Shown: positions 22,655 to 34,985 of the stretch, in pieces
Position numbering within the stretch: position 1 is the stretch's first letter
Layout: the number at the start of each line of letters is the position of its first letter
NCBI GenBank assembly: GCA_949316235.1
Contig: OX438748.1
Coordinates: 7,009,001-7,073,000 of the forward strand
Reading direction: 5' to 3'
Source: Oegoconia quadripuncta
Taxonomy: Eukaryota > Arthropoda > Insecta > Lepidoptera > Autostichidae
DNA: 64,000 nt
Notes under the pieces: generated by a model
The model's input: the letters and a program-made list of their open reading frames with translations, nothing else
Databases searched by the model: none
Told to the model about the DNA's origin: nothing
Program-made: the position numbers and the translations under genes

Positions 22655-22898
22655 TCTTTTTTTTATGCACAACGGGTTGGTACTTGATCTCAATCACACC
22701 TGATGTTAAATGAAGCTGAGGTCTAAGGTGGAAGCGTACTGACCCGGAAACTCCAACACATTTGGGGAACTGGCTATCTTATCTCTGACAACCGGAACAC
22801 AACAATGCTATTAACATTGCTGCTTGGCGGCAGATTTAGATAAGATGGTGGTAGCTAGCCAGGCGGACATTTAAAATGCCCTACCATCTACCACCTTC
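22655..22898 (-). repeat. SINE family A (A4), head truncated
   Basis: Tail T-run at 22655, body words as in A6, ending 'aaaatgccctaccatctacc'; the tRNA-like head is absent. Confidence 0.88.
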
Positions 22899-23404
22899 TA
22901 AAGCACTGTGCACAGAAGAGGAGAGAAATCTTTTACTTTTAAAGCTAAATCAATATACGCTTTTGTTTCATTAAAAAGAAAGTTACATTGGATTAAGGCA
23001 CGATGGGACTGGCATAAACCACAGCATTCAAAGCCCCGTAAAAATAAATAGAAATTTTGCAGTTGGATGAACGTTTGGAGTTAATAAAACTTCAGAATTG
23101 TTTTCATTTATTTACGCATTATCTAAATAACAAAGACACAAATATAGTATTGGAGGTTGTTTGTTATAATTTGTAGCCTTGTGGTATGAATACCAGCTGT
23201 CCAATTTTAAATTTTTGCTATAAAATTGACGTAGGTAAATCTGGTTTTCCCATAACCTACCGAGCTTCTGGCTTTGCCTGTCAAGAACTTCTTTAACAAA
23301 TGGAAATCTAATTAAAATTTTTGGAATCATTGAGAGTTGTTGTTGCTATTTTGTTACCGCGGCCCTTTTCAATTAGAGTTCCATAGTCAATCAATTGAGT
23401 GAAT

Positions 23405-23590
23405 TCTTAAATAATGAAATATAAAAACATTTTTGTAATATAAAAATCTTCATGTAAAATCAAAGCCTGATTTTAAAAGAGCAACCCTTCGACTTTCTTG
23501 CTTATTCTTCTCAGGGGAAAATTGCATTTTGAACAAGTAATAGCTTAAAAAATGTAAAATTGACTATTTTAAGTGTAATTTATTAAATGT
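23405..23590 (+). repeat. Retroposon tail, family K
   Basis: 'gagcaacccttcgactttct', 'gaaaattgcattttgaacaa' and 'gactattttaagtgtaat' recur at 47124-47340 (same strand) and 40085-40280 (opposite strand). Confidence 0.65.
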
Positions 23591-23794
23591 CTGTCTGGCT
23601 ATTTACCATAATCTTATCTAAGCCTAAGCCAATCAGCAGAGTTGAAATCATTATTTCGATTGAGGGCCAAACCACGGCCAGTCCCCAAAATAAGTAGATA
23701 GATAAAAACATTTATGTGTTTCTCCAGTCACACACATATATTCGACATAACAATTGTAGATCGATACAATTATAGCAGTGATACAATTAAGAGG

Positions 23795-24113
23795 GTATAT
23801 CTCGCATGATATTCCATAAGAACTTTCAAGTCCAAATTTTTCGAAACGAATAAACCGATTCTAATGAAACTTTTCACGCGTAAAGCACGTACATTGATCT
23901 AAAAAGTTAGTTGAGATGATCTTCGAAAAAGAGTATTGAAACTAGAACAATTTTAACAATTGTAACCGAAAAAATGCGATATGTATTCTTATAAATTCGA
24001 TATTTTGAAAATATTTTCTACTATGTATCCTGCTCATTCGTATAAACTTTCATTTAGAAAATTTGAACTTGAAAATTTATATGGAATGCCGTGTGGGGAT
24101 AACTCTCTTAAGT
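23795..24113. mobile_element. Palindromic MITE, family G
   Basis: The left end reads 'atctcgcatgatattccata' and 'ctttcaagtccaaatttttc'. The right end (24050-24113) reads 'aaaatttgaacttgaaaatt' and 'atatggaatgccgtgtgggg', the reverse complement with changes. A related copy is at 13735. Sits about 110 bp upstream of the TM4 exon and has no coding capacity. Confidence 0.6.
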
Positions 24114-24222
24114 ATTCACAAACGTCTTTAAAGCACTGATTCTTCCTACTTTAAAAAATATACTATTAAGTAGGTATTTATAATGACTAACCATATGTTA
24201 CGACAGTTGTATTTTGTTTCAG

Positions 24223-24328
24223 GTTCTTCGCTGTGTTATATCCCCTCAGACTGCCTATTGCCAGGAAAAGGAGCAAAATGATGTTGTCCTTTGCATGGTT
24301 AATAGCATTGCTCTGTAGTCTTCCCCAG
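24223..24328 (+). CDS. GnRH-related neuropeptide receptor, ICL2/TM4 exon
   Basis: Bounded by attttgtttcag and gtatgt. The first base completes the Arg codon of the previous exon, and the frame reads FFAVLYPLRLPIARKRSKMM, then LSFAWLIALLCSLPQ. This is intracellular loop 2 and TM4. The AVLYPLRL and TM4-end SLPQ text is characteristic of the AKH/ACP/corazonin receptor group. Ends in phase 0 so that Gln joins Ser of the next exon (PQSLVFQV). No stop or frame break is seen, so this exon looks under selection. Confidence 0.93.
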
Positions 24329-24594
24329 GTATGTGGAATATTACCTATAAATGACTATACATAGGAAACCATGTAATGGCATGAAGACTATACTCGTACT
24401 GATCGTGTCCTCGAAATTAATGGGTGCATGTTTTTGTGATGAATTTTTATATCCGATCTCTAATATCAATAGTACCAGTTTTGCCTTGGTTGGGGTCTTA
24501 ATAATCTCGTATAAGTGTTCCAAATATTTATTTAATCAATAGCCAATGGTAGATATATCTACAGGTTGCAAAGGTTTCAGCATGTAAAACCAGA

Positions 24595-24745
24595 AAAGAA
24601 CCCACCGTCTCTTCCCGCGGATGTCGTAAAAGACTATGAGACCATTCACCAAAAGCCATCTATAGACTTGCACATTTTAACGGTGATGGGCTCACTCCTC
24701 GTCACGTGTGCATTTCTGTATAATTCGAAAGATTAACCGTGTTTA
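24595..24745 (+). repeat. Retroposon fragment ('tcttcccg..gtcgtaaaag' family)
   Basis: 'ccaccgtctcttcccgcgga', 'tgtcgtaaaagactatgaga' and 'ttttaacggtgatgggctca'. The last third recurs at 25270-25345 ('ttttaacggtgataagctca', 'cacgtgtgcatttctgtata'), and the first third at 48062-48115. Likely the 3' non-coding tail of a LINE. Confidence 0.55.
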
Positions 24746-25267
24746 TTGACTCATGCATTAAACTTTTCATGTTTGGAATACTCGAACGCTCGTGTTTCCG
24801 TTAACTCTGACCACCCCATGTTGGATTGGTTTGACATTTTGTATGCATGTAAATGAACAACATCGTAGCTCTTCCTTCTGTATAGGGTTCCCTTTAACAA
24901 TTTTACGTTGTAAATTTTTGGCTTATAGTTTTGCCTTCGTCTATCTGTCACACCTATTTATCTCAGGAATTACGTAAGCACCGACTTAACCTTTGGGACA
25001 TCTATAGAATTTGCTTATATTCAGCACATTTCAATTTCAAAATATTGTATTTTTATAAATTGAGTCCGAAATGGGAGGTTAAGGAGCAAGTGGGTGGATA
25101 TTATATGAAAAGGATTTGTAACACTTTTAAAAACTTTTTATTTTATTTTATTTTGAATCCTTATTATAATTATTTTGAATTGAATGAAAACCACTGGCTT
25201 AGGTACCTGGAGAATTTGGCGATAACATACAGACAATGGGACTCTCCATCAAAAACATGTATATATT

Positions 25268-25350
25268 TGTAAGTTTTAACGGTGATAAGCTCAATCATGT
25301 CACGTGTGCATTTCTGTATATTTCGTAAGGTTAACCTTGCCAGAAATAAC
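25268..25350 (+). repeat. Second copy of the 24665-24745 retroposon tail
   Basis: Shares 'cgtgtgcatttctgtata' and 'ggttaacc' context with 24665-24745; only about 80 bp. Confidence 0.55.
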
Positions 25351-26419
25351 AAGCCATTGGTGTAAAAATTTCAATATTCAATATTAACACTACACTAGGT
25401 TGTTTCGCTTTGACCGTTATAAATAAAGTAATTAATGCAATAGATCTAGTCGCAATAGAGCGCTCCCGCGCTTGAAAATGTGTCTCTGAAGACGTTAATC
25501 TATCAGCTGTAGTCTTTATTCAATTATGTATATAAAAGTTGTATTCTCGCTACGATCCCCATATTATTTAGGTTAAGTTATATATTAAGGTTATATACTA
25601 TATAACCGTGTGGTTTCCGACAAGGTAAAAAGGACTTTCTTTATTGGACACTGACGCATATAGCGGAGCAGGAGCAATCTATGTGGGCGGCGCTGGTTTT
25701 GTAATTAAACCACATAAAATAATTTAGAAAGACTGTATATTGGGTAGCTAAATGAGATGGATATAAAGAGTTATTTAGCTGATCACGGCTGACGTGTGAC
25801 TTAAGTACTCACTAATATGTATGTTTGTGCTTGTCTATGTCTTGTACACCATAGGATAGACTTAGAGCGGGAATATATTGGGTCTTCACCTATGTAATTG
25901 GAGTTTATTTTCTTCGTTAATCATATGCACCAATTCCTGCGATTTTCAAAGCTATATCCAAATTTGATTTTTATATGGAAAATGGAATATTATTTCAAGG
26001 TTTCACATGAAATATTTTTTTATTTCTGGGCTAGATCACAAAAAAAAAAAAATAATTTGAACAGACCTCTTTTCATGTGCTTCCCATGATCATTTCTTAG
26101 ATTCGCTGAAACTTTTATAAAGCGATTACTTTTAAAAATTAACGCTGCCTATACTTAACTTAATGTTATCCGATAATACACACTAAGTTTAGCTAAATTT
26201 GGATTTTCCTTTCCAAAAAAAAAAATCAAAAATGTTTGTATGGAGAAAACAGTCTTAATGAAATTCTTCATACAAAACGCCAATTTCATAGGTAAGGACC
26301 TAATATGTCATATTTTATTTCCGATTGCCTGATCATTGATCGTATTAACTCGACACACGTTCGCTTGTTACGTCAGACTTTTTTAAAACACAGTCATTCT
26401 CGAGATATTATCCCGAGTG

Positions 26420-26650
26420 TTTGCATGCGGAACAGAAAGGAAAAATGAACGACGAATTACTGTTACTTATTGCATATTTGCTCATGTTGACGCGAAAGAA
26501 GAAAAAACCGGTAATTAAGTCGTAAACATCTCGGCGCTGTTTCCGACTCGTTTGTCCGATCAGCTGCTGTGTAACTCCATCGATATCATCATCGATTACG
26601 TTCTGGCATGTGATTGGTTGGCGCATCGTTTGATGTTGACGTTTTTTCAT
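26420..26650. other. Less AT-rich patch, possible DNA-transposon start
   Basis: The plus strand holds a short frame MNDELLLLIAYLLMLTRKKK (from 26443) ending quickly in a stop. The hydrophobic-then-basic start resembles the first residues of some lepidopteran PIF/Harbinger-type transposases, but there is no further text to support it. The minus strand has an 80-codon open stretch of no known family. Confidence 0.2.
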
Positions 26651-27637
26651 TAGACATCGTTATCGATGACGTTATCATCACCAGACTAGATGGGACGTAT
26701 ATTAAATGTTCACACAAAATAATGGCTCCAACGAATCCGACTATATGATCTGGAAAAATCTGACATGTTTTCCCAGCCTTACGGACTTCTAAAGCTGTGA
26801 TACAACTGAATCTGAAATGCCTATTCCTCTTCTTTACTGCGTATATATACTAAACTTAAAATAAGCTTCTCGTTTCGAAACAATATACTTTTATACTTAT
26901 CCGGTTTATCCCTTTCTCTATTCACAGAAAATAAAATCTCTTTAGTCAATAAAAAAGCAATTTAAACTCAGAATTATACCAGACTGCCGACGCTCGTGGT
27001 TATATCATTTCCTCTCACTCACTCACCCTGATAAGAAACGGATCTGAAGACTAGTACAAACTTAATAAAGTTGTTAATTTTCTTAATCCAAAGTGACTGC
27101 AGCTCAGTGTAAATGGAAATTAGTGCCTAGAGTTTTATTTGATTAATTATTTGAGTCGTTGTGACTTCAAACAGAATCCGTATTACATTTATCACACACA
27201 TTATAATAGTTCACTACTGACATAAACCTCTCCCATGGATCAATTTGCATCACTTTCCGTCACTTTCCATGGGAGGTTTTCGTAATCTCCATTTGGGCAG
27301 GGTTGGTGAGTCTCAGATTTTTTGGGAGCTCCGCGCCAATGACGCTGCTGCGCCCTATCACTGGTCTATACTGTTGTGTTCACGATCACGATATATTAGA
27401 TTTATAATAGTAATACAATACAAAAAGTTTTTATTTTCTCTCACACTCAGCTCAATATTGATATAAGAACATAGTTATACTGCTAGTTATATTAAACATA
27501 TTTTGAGTACTAGGAAACCTTACCTACCTCTCGCTCTATGGGATGATATTTTAAATTGTGGGACAGGATGTGGGTTTAGAACGTGAATGATGAGGTAACG
27601 GCTGATAGAGGAGATGGAAGAATAACTATGTAAGTAT

Positions 27638-27860
27638 TTAAAAACCGAAGAACCCGACAGCAGATTTTGTATTTTGCGGACGCCATGTCGGATTTTTTAC
27701 CATAAAAGTATCCTATCACACTCCGGGTACTATTACGAATCTAACGACACCATGCACTTCGAAATCAGTCAGCCGTTTAGGCTACAAGATGCGCCAAAGG
27801 AACAGACATACATACATACACTTGAAAAACATTACCCTCCTTCCTTGGGCAGTGGGACCA
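27638..27860 (+). repeat. Repeat family N (copy 1)
   Basis: 'ttgcggacgccatgtcggat', 'tttttaccataaaagtatcc', 'taggctacaagatgcgccaa' and 'aggaacagacatacatacat' recur in reverse orientation at 58490-58730. No coding capacity; class unknown. Confidence 0.7.
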
Positions 27861-27864
27861 GGGC

Positions 27865-27985
27865 AGAAGATTTTTTTTTTTTATATGAGAGGGCGGCAAA
27901 CGAGCATGCGGGTCACAGGGTGGTCGTACGTGGTAAGAAGTTTCTTGAGAAACGTACAGTGGTAGACTTCCACTCCATTCCATCA
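27865..27985 (-). repeat. SINE tail fragment ('atatgagagggcggcaaacg' family)
   Basis: T-run followed by 'atatgagagggcggcaaacg' and 'agcatgcgggtcac', a widespread lepidopteran SINE tail on the minus strand as I recall it. Only one copy here. Confidence 0.5.
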
Positions 27986-28100
27986 GATGATGAGATGATG
28001 ATAATCTGGGTTTAAGCTTCGATCAGTGTGTGTGAGAGAATGAGCGTGTGTGTATATATGTAGTAATATAGGAAAAGTAACATAAAGAATTAAGTATTAA

Positions 28101-28335
28101 CGTGGTTGATTTGTGTAGTGGATAGTGACCCTGTCAGCGAAACCAATCGTTGCGGGTAAGAATCCCGCGAGGGGTAAATGTTTGTGTGATGAATACGAAC
28201 ATTTATTCCCGAGTCTTGGATGTTTATATAAATATTTATGTATGTTTATCCGTTATCTAGTATCCATAGCACAAGTTTTGCTTAGCTTGGGACTGGATGA
28301 TTGGTGTAAGTGTCCGAAATATTAAAAAAAAATTA
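28101..28335 (+). repeat. SINE family B (B1)
   Basis: tRNA-like head: 'gtgtagtggatagtgaccct' (A-box region) and 'ggttgcgggt..gaatcccg'-type B box (here mutated to 'gttgcgggtaagaatcccgc'). Body 'gtgtgatgaatacgaacatt' and 'aagtgtccgaaatattaaaa' with an A/T-rich tail. Other copies: 34766, 49590, 57408 and 58287, all on the minus strand. Confidence 0.88.
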
Positions 28336-28719
28336 TTTTATTTTATTTAATTTATTTATTTATTTCATTTATTCTTACAGAATCAACAGCATAAATTATA
28401 CAATATTTAAATAGGATTTAGTTATAATAATATTTGTTTCAAAATTGTATCTAAAAATAATATATAATGATTACAATTCTATCCATCACAGGTTTCGTAC
28501 ACCTACGTATCATATACTTTCACAATATGGGGGAGGTATTTACACGTTGTGTTTATAGGCTGCCGGATAACCGCGAAGTCTAAACATGCAGAAATAATAA
28601 ACCTTTTGTCAACAACAAAAAAGCAAAGGGAATGTTGTTCCTTACAGAATGTTAAACAAACATTTGTGAAATTATAACCAAAATAATTTATGTAATTCAA
28701 TTTCGGTTCAACAACACTT

Positions 28720-29007
28720 ATCATCAGCCCGTAAACATCCCACTGCAGGGATATAGGCCTTCCCGCGTATAAAATCCATAGTCCACCACGCTGGGTCAGT
28801 GCGGGTTGGGGACTTCACATGCCTTAGAATTTTTATTTCTCAGGTTTCCTCACGATGTTTTCCTTCGCCATTTGAGAGCAGTCGGATAAATGCACATAAG
28901 TAATTAAATTAAATTTAAAAACTCATTGGTACATGGCTTGCCTGGGAATTGAACCCGGACCTCCCAAATTGGGAGGCCGCGTCTTAACCGCTGTGCCACC
29001 GACGCGC
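28720..29007 (-). repeat. SINE family D (D1)
   Basis: On the minus strand it begins with the tRNA-like head 'cggtggcacagcggttaaga' and B box 'gggttcaattcccaggca'. The body has 'atttatccgactgctc' and 'catcgtgaggaaac', and the tail 'atatccctgcagtgggatg' and 'ttacgggctgatgataag'. The second copy is at 55746-56030. Confidence 0.88.
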
Positions 29008-29408
29008 CTTCAATACTCTTACATACATATAGGTCACGATCTTATCCCATATGGGGTGATCACTGATATCGCAAATATTAGTGTTTGAGTGTTCCAAATA
29101 TTAACATTTAATGCCTGAAACAACAGTAGATGTTGTTTCAAGCATTGAATTTTTAATAGGGTTAACCATTCGTAATACAAAGAAATACGTGACAGAGGGT
29201 GAGCCCATTTAAAACATGCACATTTATAAATGTTTTTTGGTGGAAAGTACCATGGTCGCCACCTACGACAACCACTGGAAGACACGGGTTGACGCTATTC
29301 TTGTGCGGCGAAATCACTCAACACTACTTAACCCAAAATCTACACTAGACTAGATTTTCGAAAAACAAATAGGCTTCTACATACAAGATTAATGAAGGAG
29401 CTCTTTGT

Positions 29409-29445
29409 GTAGGCATCTCATTAGTAATTCTAATGAGATGCCTAC
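29409..29445. repeat. Perfect 16 bp hairpin
   Basis: GTAGGCATCTCATTAG at 29409-29424, five-base spacer, exact reverse complement at 29430-29445. Confidence 0.85.
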
Positions 29446-29700
29446 ATGTATTATTCCATTAAACACCTATAGGGTTGTATACGACACGGATATGTCAGTG
29501 ACTTTCGTTATTCAACGTATTTCCTCATTCCTGATTCGATCCCGCCGTGAAACTCCCAGCATCACTCTTTTCTTAGCTCGTTCCTAGAATAAATAGTAAC
29601 TAAATCAGTTATAACATTATAAGTAATCTAATATAGACATACGATAGGCAGACACTGATGCTAGAGCGGTAAGGGTTCCTTTTTTACCATTTTTGCGAAA

Positions 29701-29842
29701 CCGGTTGTCAGAGATAAGATAGCCAGTCCCCCAAATGTGTTGGGGTTTCCGGGTCAGCACGCTTTCACCTTCGACCTCATCTTCACATAACATCAGGTGT
29801 AAGGTCAAGTACGAACCCTTCGTGCATAAAAACAAAAAAAAG
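29701..29842 (+). repeat. SINE family A, tail half (A5)
   Basis: 'ccggttgtcagagataagat' to 'cttcgtgcataaaaacaaaa'; 5' truncated, as expected from incomplete reverse transcription. Confidence 0.87.
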
Positions 29843-31747
29843 TTTGTTTAGGTATAAAGGTCCTACAATTTGAACCACTTAAACCTGCTCGTATGCTTGA
29901 AAAGTTTTTGTGAATGGAATCTAATTGTTATTGGTGCTACGCCGTAGCCGTGCTACGCTGAGTGTGATATTTTGAGAAAATTCCGTAGACGTACAGTCAG
30001 TACTAAACTTTAATCAGGAAATCATGAACATTTTTGGATATTTCTTTATTTACTTACAGCAATTACTGATTTCAACAATTGTATACAGTACATTCATGAT
30101 ATCGTGAAAAAACTTAATTTGTATATAAAGGTGTCGGAAAGGTGTGTCTATTTCAGACTTAGTTAATTGTTAGGTACGTAATCTTTTATGAAAATATAAG
30201 AGAAAATAATCATCGAAATTTCAAAGTTTTAAGATTTTTCCTTTGTGATGGATGTTTTTATTATTTATAATATAATCTAGAGATTATAGATTAGTTGTGA
30301 GATTTCTTGTGACCAACATCGGTTTTATTATTCGATTTATTTGGCGACGCCATTCTGACTGATGACCCCAGGTCTTTAAAGTTTCACACAGTACTTCGCT
30401 GAAGCTATAGTTATGGAGAAGAGACAACCCTTATAACGTCTCTAATATTGCAGTACTGCCTCGTCTCACTACAGACTAATGGCCATCTGACAGGTTCATA
30501 TTTGACTTGACTAACAAAAATTAGCACTTTAAAGCTTAATATTTCTTAAACAGATCCCTGAAAAGAAAATCTAGTTAAAGTAACCTCTAATATTTTGAAC
30601 GATTTATGCAACTATTCCTCACTCGATGAGGCACAAAACTAAAAGAAAATTCATCCCCACTACACATGTAAGGGAAGTACCCTAAAAAATTTTTTTTCAA
30701 GATTTAATTTAATATTTCGTCGACGTGATTAATTGAATTGAATTGATTTAATAGTATACCCATGCCAAATTACAGCTTTCTAGTTCTAGGAGCCTCTGAA
30801 CTAAGCCTCGGACAGACAGCCAGACATAGCGAAACTATAGGGTTCCTTGTCTACGACGGAACCTTAAAATTATTCATGACTCAGGAATAAATGTTAGTAT
30901 CCATGAAATAAACTCACAACCTTTGATTTCGAAGGCAACTCAGTGACCCTATTCAGTCGTCTCACCAAATTGTAATACTAATAAAAATGAAATGATATTT
31001 AAAAATGTGTAGAACTTTTACACGTTCTTCTATGAGCAGTGAAAAATTTAAGAATTCATGTGATCATTTTGTATCATAAGAAAAATAAATGAATTTAGAA
31101 TTGAACTGAGGCTTATGTATGCTCGAGCGCACAGCGTGTCCGAAAACACAGATGTACGTATATGTATTTGTACGAAATTAAAATGTGATGAATGTAATAT
31201 TTGAAGTACCACCTCAGTATTATTTCCGAGATGTCTCTCGGAAATATTCAGTTTATATTCAGCAATAGACGGAAATAAGGTGATGATATAATAACCTGTC
31301 CAATGTCCAGTATAACAATGACATCCCCCATGTCATTAATTCTAATTATTTCTCCTCTCACTGGGAGTAGTGGTCACCCGACAATGTTAAGTCGCTCGTG
31401 TAGGCCACCGCCTTGTCTTAACGAATACCTTCAATTAAAAACATCCGGGACAGACTATTTAAAGTGCCCTCCGAATCCGAATCCTCCTATTAAAATGCCA
31501 CTAGTGATGATTGAACGACTGACTGCGCCAAACGTTGCTTAACTCGCTAATTGAAAACAAATAGCAATTGCGACTCCGCCACTATGATATTTGATTGCGA
31601 CATTATGATAATTATGAGATAAATTTGATGTCCCCCGAGTAAATAACTATTTCTTACCTTGCATGTCCATATTAGAAATGAGTGCAACAAAGGCAAATTC
31701 ACCAAACTACTCAAAAAATGCTTGTCGGGTAACCTGTAACCCCTATG

Positions 31748-32081
31748 TTTTTTTTTTTATGCACAACGGGTTGGTACTTGACCTCAATCACACCTGATGT
31801 TAAGTGAAGATGAGGTCGAAGGTGGAAGCGTACTCACCCGGAAACCCCAACACATTTGGGGGACTGGCTATCTTGTCTCTGACAACCGGAACACAACAAT
31901 GCTATTAACATTGCTGCTTGGCGGCAGATTTAGATAAGATGGTGGTAGCTAGCCAGGCGGACATTTAAAATGCCCTACCACCAACCAAACCGAGTACTTT
32001 AACATGTACCCCGCTAGGGATCGAACGCGCGACCTCCGAATTGTAAACCCAATGTTGTTTACATTGAGCCACGGAGGCGGT
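31748..32081 (-). repeat. SINE family A, full length (A6)
   Basis: Complete on the minus strand: head AACCGCCTCCGTGGCTCAAT (here 'aaaccgcctccgtggctcaa'), B box 'ggtcgcgcgttcgatcccta', body, and a T-run at 31748. A good reference copy for the family (about 330 bp). Confidence 0.92.
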
Positions 32082-32891
32082 TTACTCTACTTAATCAATA
32101 CCTACTTCTACATTATAAATAGGTAATTATAAAGAGTTCCCACAGACAAACCGTGCAAACGTTTTTGTTGGGCATTGTTTTATTAAGACCACGTAAGTGT
32201 TATCGTTAGATATAGTTAGGTGAATCTCATAGAGTTTTGGCTTATTTATATTTTTGTAATTCACTTAATGAGATATTGATCACTAATTTGACCCTTACTT
32301 AAAATCTTTTCATGTGTAAATCACCGATTTATTATTATTGCCAAATTTATAGTTTTAATATAGTTTATATAATTTAAAAAGGTCAATTCTAATTTAGTTC
32401 ATGTATATTGCTACTAAATTATTAATATTCATCCATTACGATATAATAAGTAGTTCAATTGTCCAATGTTAACTAACTTCAGATCATTCAGATTACTTCC
32501 TTAACAGACGTCCATAAATAGTAGTGTCTGTAGGTAACGATTTCATTACTGCTTGTGTCCTGAACTGAAGAAGTGCAATAAACATCGTACACGTCCATCT
32601 GGTTTTCCTTTGCTGTCCCGCTGCCGATTACATAAGAGGTGTAAATCACTTAATAATAAAGAATAATAATAAAAATACTTACTATCATCATACACAGAGT
32701 TATTGTGGAACACATTACACCAACTTTCATAATTTCTGAATGAATTTTTGTGGCAAACATAGGTACAGGAATTTGTACGCCAATGTTAGTTGATTATATT
32801 CCATACGTAACTCGCATTTCTCGGAAAATGGAATAAGTGAATCCCGACGAGTTCGAACGGTTATCAGTTTGTATTTGATTTACTATTAATG

Positions 32892-32918
32892 CGCCTCCGT
32901 GGCTCAATGAAATATATT
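32892..32918 (+). repeat. SINE family A head fragment
   Basis: 'gcgcctccgtggctcaatga' only; the rest is unrelated. Short, so uncertain. Confidence 0.4.
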
Positions 32919-33019
32919 TTATAATTGGTTTCTCAGCGAAGTGCATTTTTTAACCCGCTTTTAATGTTAGCTTCACTTGTAACTAACTAACAAATCTTAA
33001 CCTACTTCTAATTGTCGTA

Positions 33020-33245
33020 TCGAAATGAAACTTGGTATGTATATGTAGTTTGAATGACAATACTATAGTTTGGGTATATTGGAGCTGATCTGATGATGGA
33101 GCAAGGAGGTGGATGGTGGAACTCTTCAGTGGCTATTAGTAAACCCCTCGAGTTTAGGCTCATATGTTTCGTTTTGATGAGTCCAATATATTGCACTTGG
33201 TGTCGAGGGTCTGATGATGGACGCAGCATATGGATGGCGGAATTC
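33020..33245 (+). repeat. Internally repeated retroposon UTR-like stretch
   Basis: 'ctgatctgatgatggagcaa' and 'tctgatgatggacgcagcat' flank 'agtttaggctcatatgtttc'. The motif order resembles a lepidopteran LINE 3' non-coding region. No coding text. Confidence 0.4.
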
Positions 33246-33290
33246 TAACGTGTGTTTTGTTTTTTTTTTTAAATTACATGTTTTAATACT

Positions 33291-33487
33291 CGTTAGGTTG
33301 GGTAGGGCATTTTTAAATGTCTGCCTGGCTACAACCATCTTATCCGTCTGCGGCAAAGCAGTAATGTTGATAGGTTTATTGTGTTCAGGTTGTTAGAAAG
33401 CCTTAAATAAGTTGGGGGTTCCGTAAAAGGGTGATCTCGCCCTCAATCTCTTCACTTGACATCAAGTGTGATGGAGGTCAAGCGATA
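33291..33487 (+). repeat. Old SINE family A copy (A7)
   Basis: Diverged body and tail: 'gggtagggcatttttaaatg', 'ctgcctggctacaaccatct', 'tattgtgttcaggttgttag' and 'aagtgtgatggaggtcaagc'. Clearly older than the other A copies. Confidence 0.7.
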
Positions 33488-34765
33488 AATGCTGAGTTTA
33501 AAAAAATCATGCTATTAATATAATATGGTATAGAGCAGTTTCAGCCGTCGTATCACGTAAAAATATTTGCTTTCGATTGCTAATAAATTACCGTTTATCT
33601 CGCTTGCGTTTGATCGTCAAATTTGATACCACATAAGTGCCCTTGAAGAAAAGATAAGAGGATAAACGTCTAATGGATAGACGTATCGAGTTACCATAAT
33701 TTACATCTAGGGTTCTTATGTGCAATAGCAACTTTTTAGCGATCTAAGTAAGTCAAAAATTTTTACATATCACTGCTGGAGGTATTTAAGAATAATTGAA
33801 CCAACCCGTTCCAACCGTTCTGTGGATGTTGTTTCAAGCATCAAATGAACACCTTAATAATGTAATTTCACTATCCACCCCATTCGATATAAAGGTCGTG
33901 AGGCTTTGTATGTATACAGTATAAGTCTTCATCAATCTACCCACGCACATTCTAAGCAGATATGACAAGAATTTGAAAATGTTTTATGTAGTACAGTTAG
34001 CGATGTATGTAGCGGGAACTGATACGTATCTAATTAACCCTTCCAGTATTAGCAGGTCTCGTTGCTTTCATATTTCTGACAGTGTAGTGCGGCTAGCTTA
34101 CATCAGTAGTGTTACGGTCGTCGTGCCGTCAACTGTACTAGTTAGTTTTGCTCATCAAGGTTACTCGTAGGTTTACGTCATGTTTGTGACTTGAGGTGAC
34201 TTTGTAAATATCTTCACATTATTTGAAACTCGACCAAATACATACGACGATGTTCACATTGTAACTAGGTACTTATACTTTTTGTGAGACTCGAGTTCCC
34301 ACAGACAAACTGTGTAAACATTATTTAATTAAGACCCCTATTTAATAAAGACTAATAATAAATAAATAATGAGTTTCGTAGTTCAAGCCCGTTAAGAAAT
34401 GAATTTGCGGATAAATATTTCAGAAAAATAATATTATACTCTTACGGAAAGGCGTAGAATAAACTACCTAGATAGGCATGACCCACTTTTCTTTGAAGGG
34501 TTATACGGCATATATATACATATAAAGATGACAAACTCCGGAAATAAAAAACGGAAGCTCATTGAAGTCGGTTGTTTTGGCAATCTGAATATATAATAGA
34601 CAATGTCCTGACTGACTGACCAACGCAATATAATCAAAGCATATTATATAAATCGACTTTTAGGAAAATCGGCAGTGTGATGCAAGTTATTTATTGTAGT
34701 GGTGCACTACGAAGGGACTCTAAGAAGATATATTACAAACAAAAATCAACATATTAAATAAATAG

Positions 34766-34985
34766 ATATTTCGGACACTTACACCAATTATTTAGGCCAA
34801 ACTAAGCAAAGCTTGTACTACGCTACTAGATAATGGATAAACATACATAAATATTTATATAAACATCCGTGACTCGGGAATAAATGTTCATATTCATCAC
34901 ATGAACATTTACCCGTCGCGGGATTCGAATCCGCAACCGTAGGTTTCGCTGACAGGTTTCGTTCCACTACACCAACTGGTCGTCA
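34766..34985 (-). repeat. SINE family B (B2)
   Basis: Tail 'atttcggacacttacaccaa', B box read on the minus strand 'ggttgcggattcgaatcccg', head ending 'ccaactggtcgtc' complement. Confidence 0.9.

Larger units (their letters stand above)
19015..24222 (+). other. Receptor intron 1 (5.2 kb)
   Basis: GT donor at 19015, AG acceptor before 24223 (attttgtttcag). Holds SINE A copies, a hAT-like MITE, a TG microsatellite, retroposon tails and the palindromic family G element; the rest is AT-rich without recognised content. Confidence 0.85.

Noticed and set aside
24351..24542. Open stretch just after the TM4 exon as a continuation of the receptor
   Set aside because: It lies after a good donor (gtatgt), is in a different frame, and the next exon at 38282 continues the family text directly.
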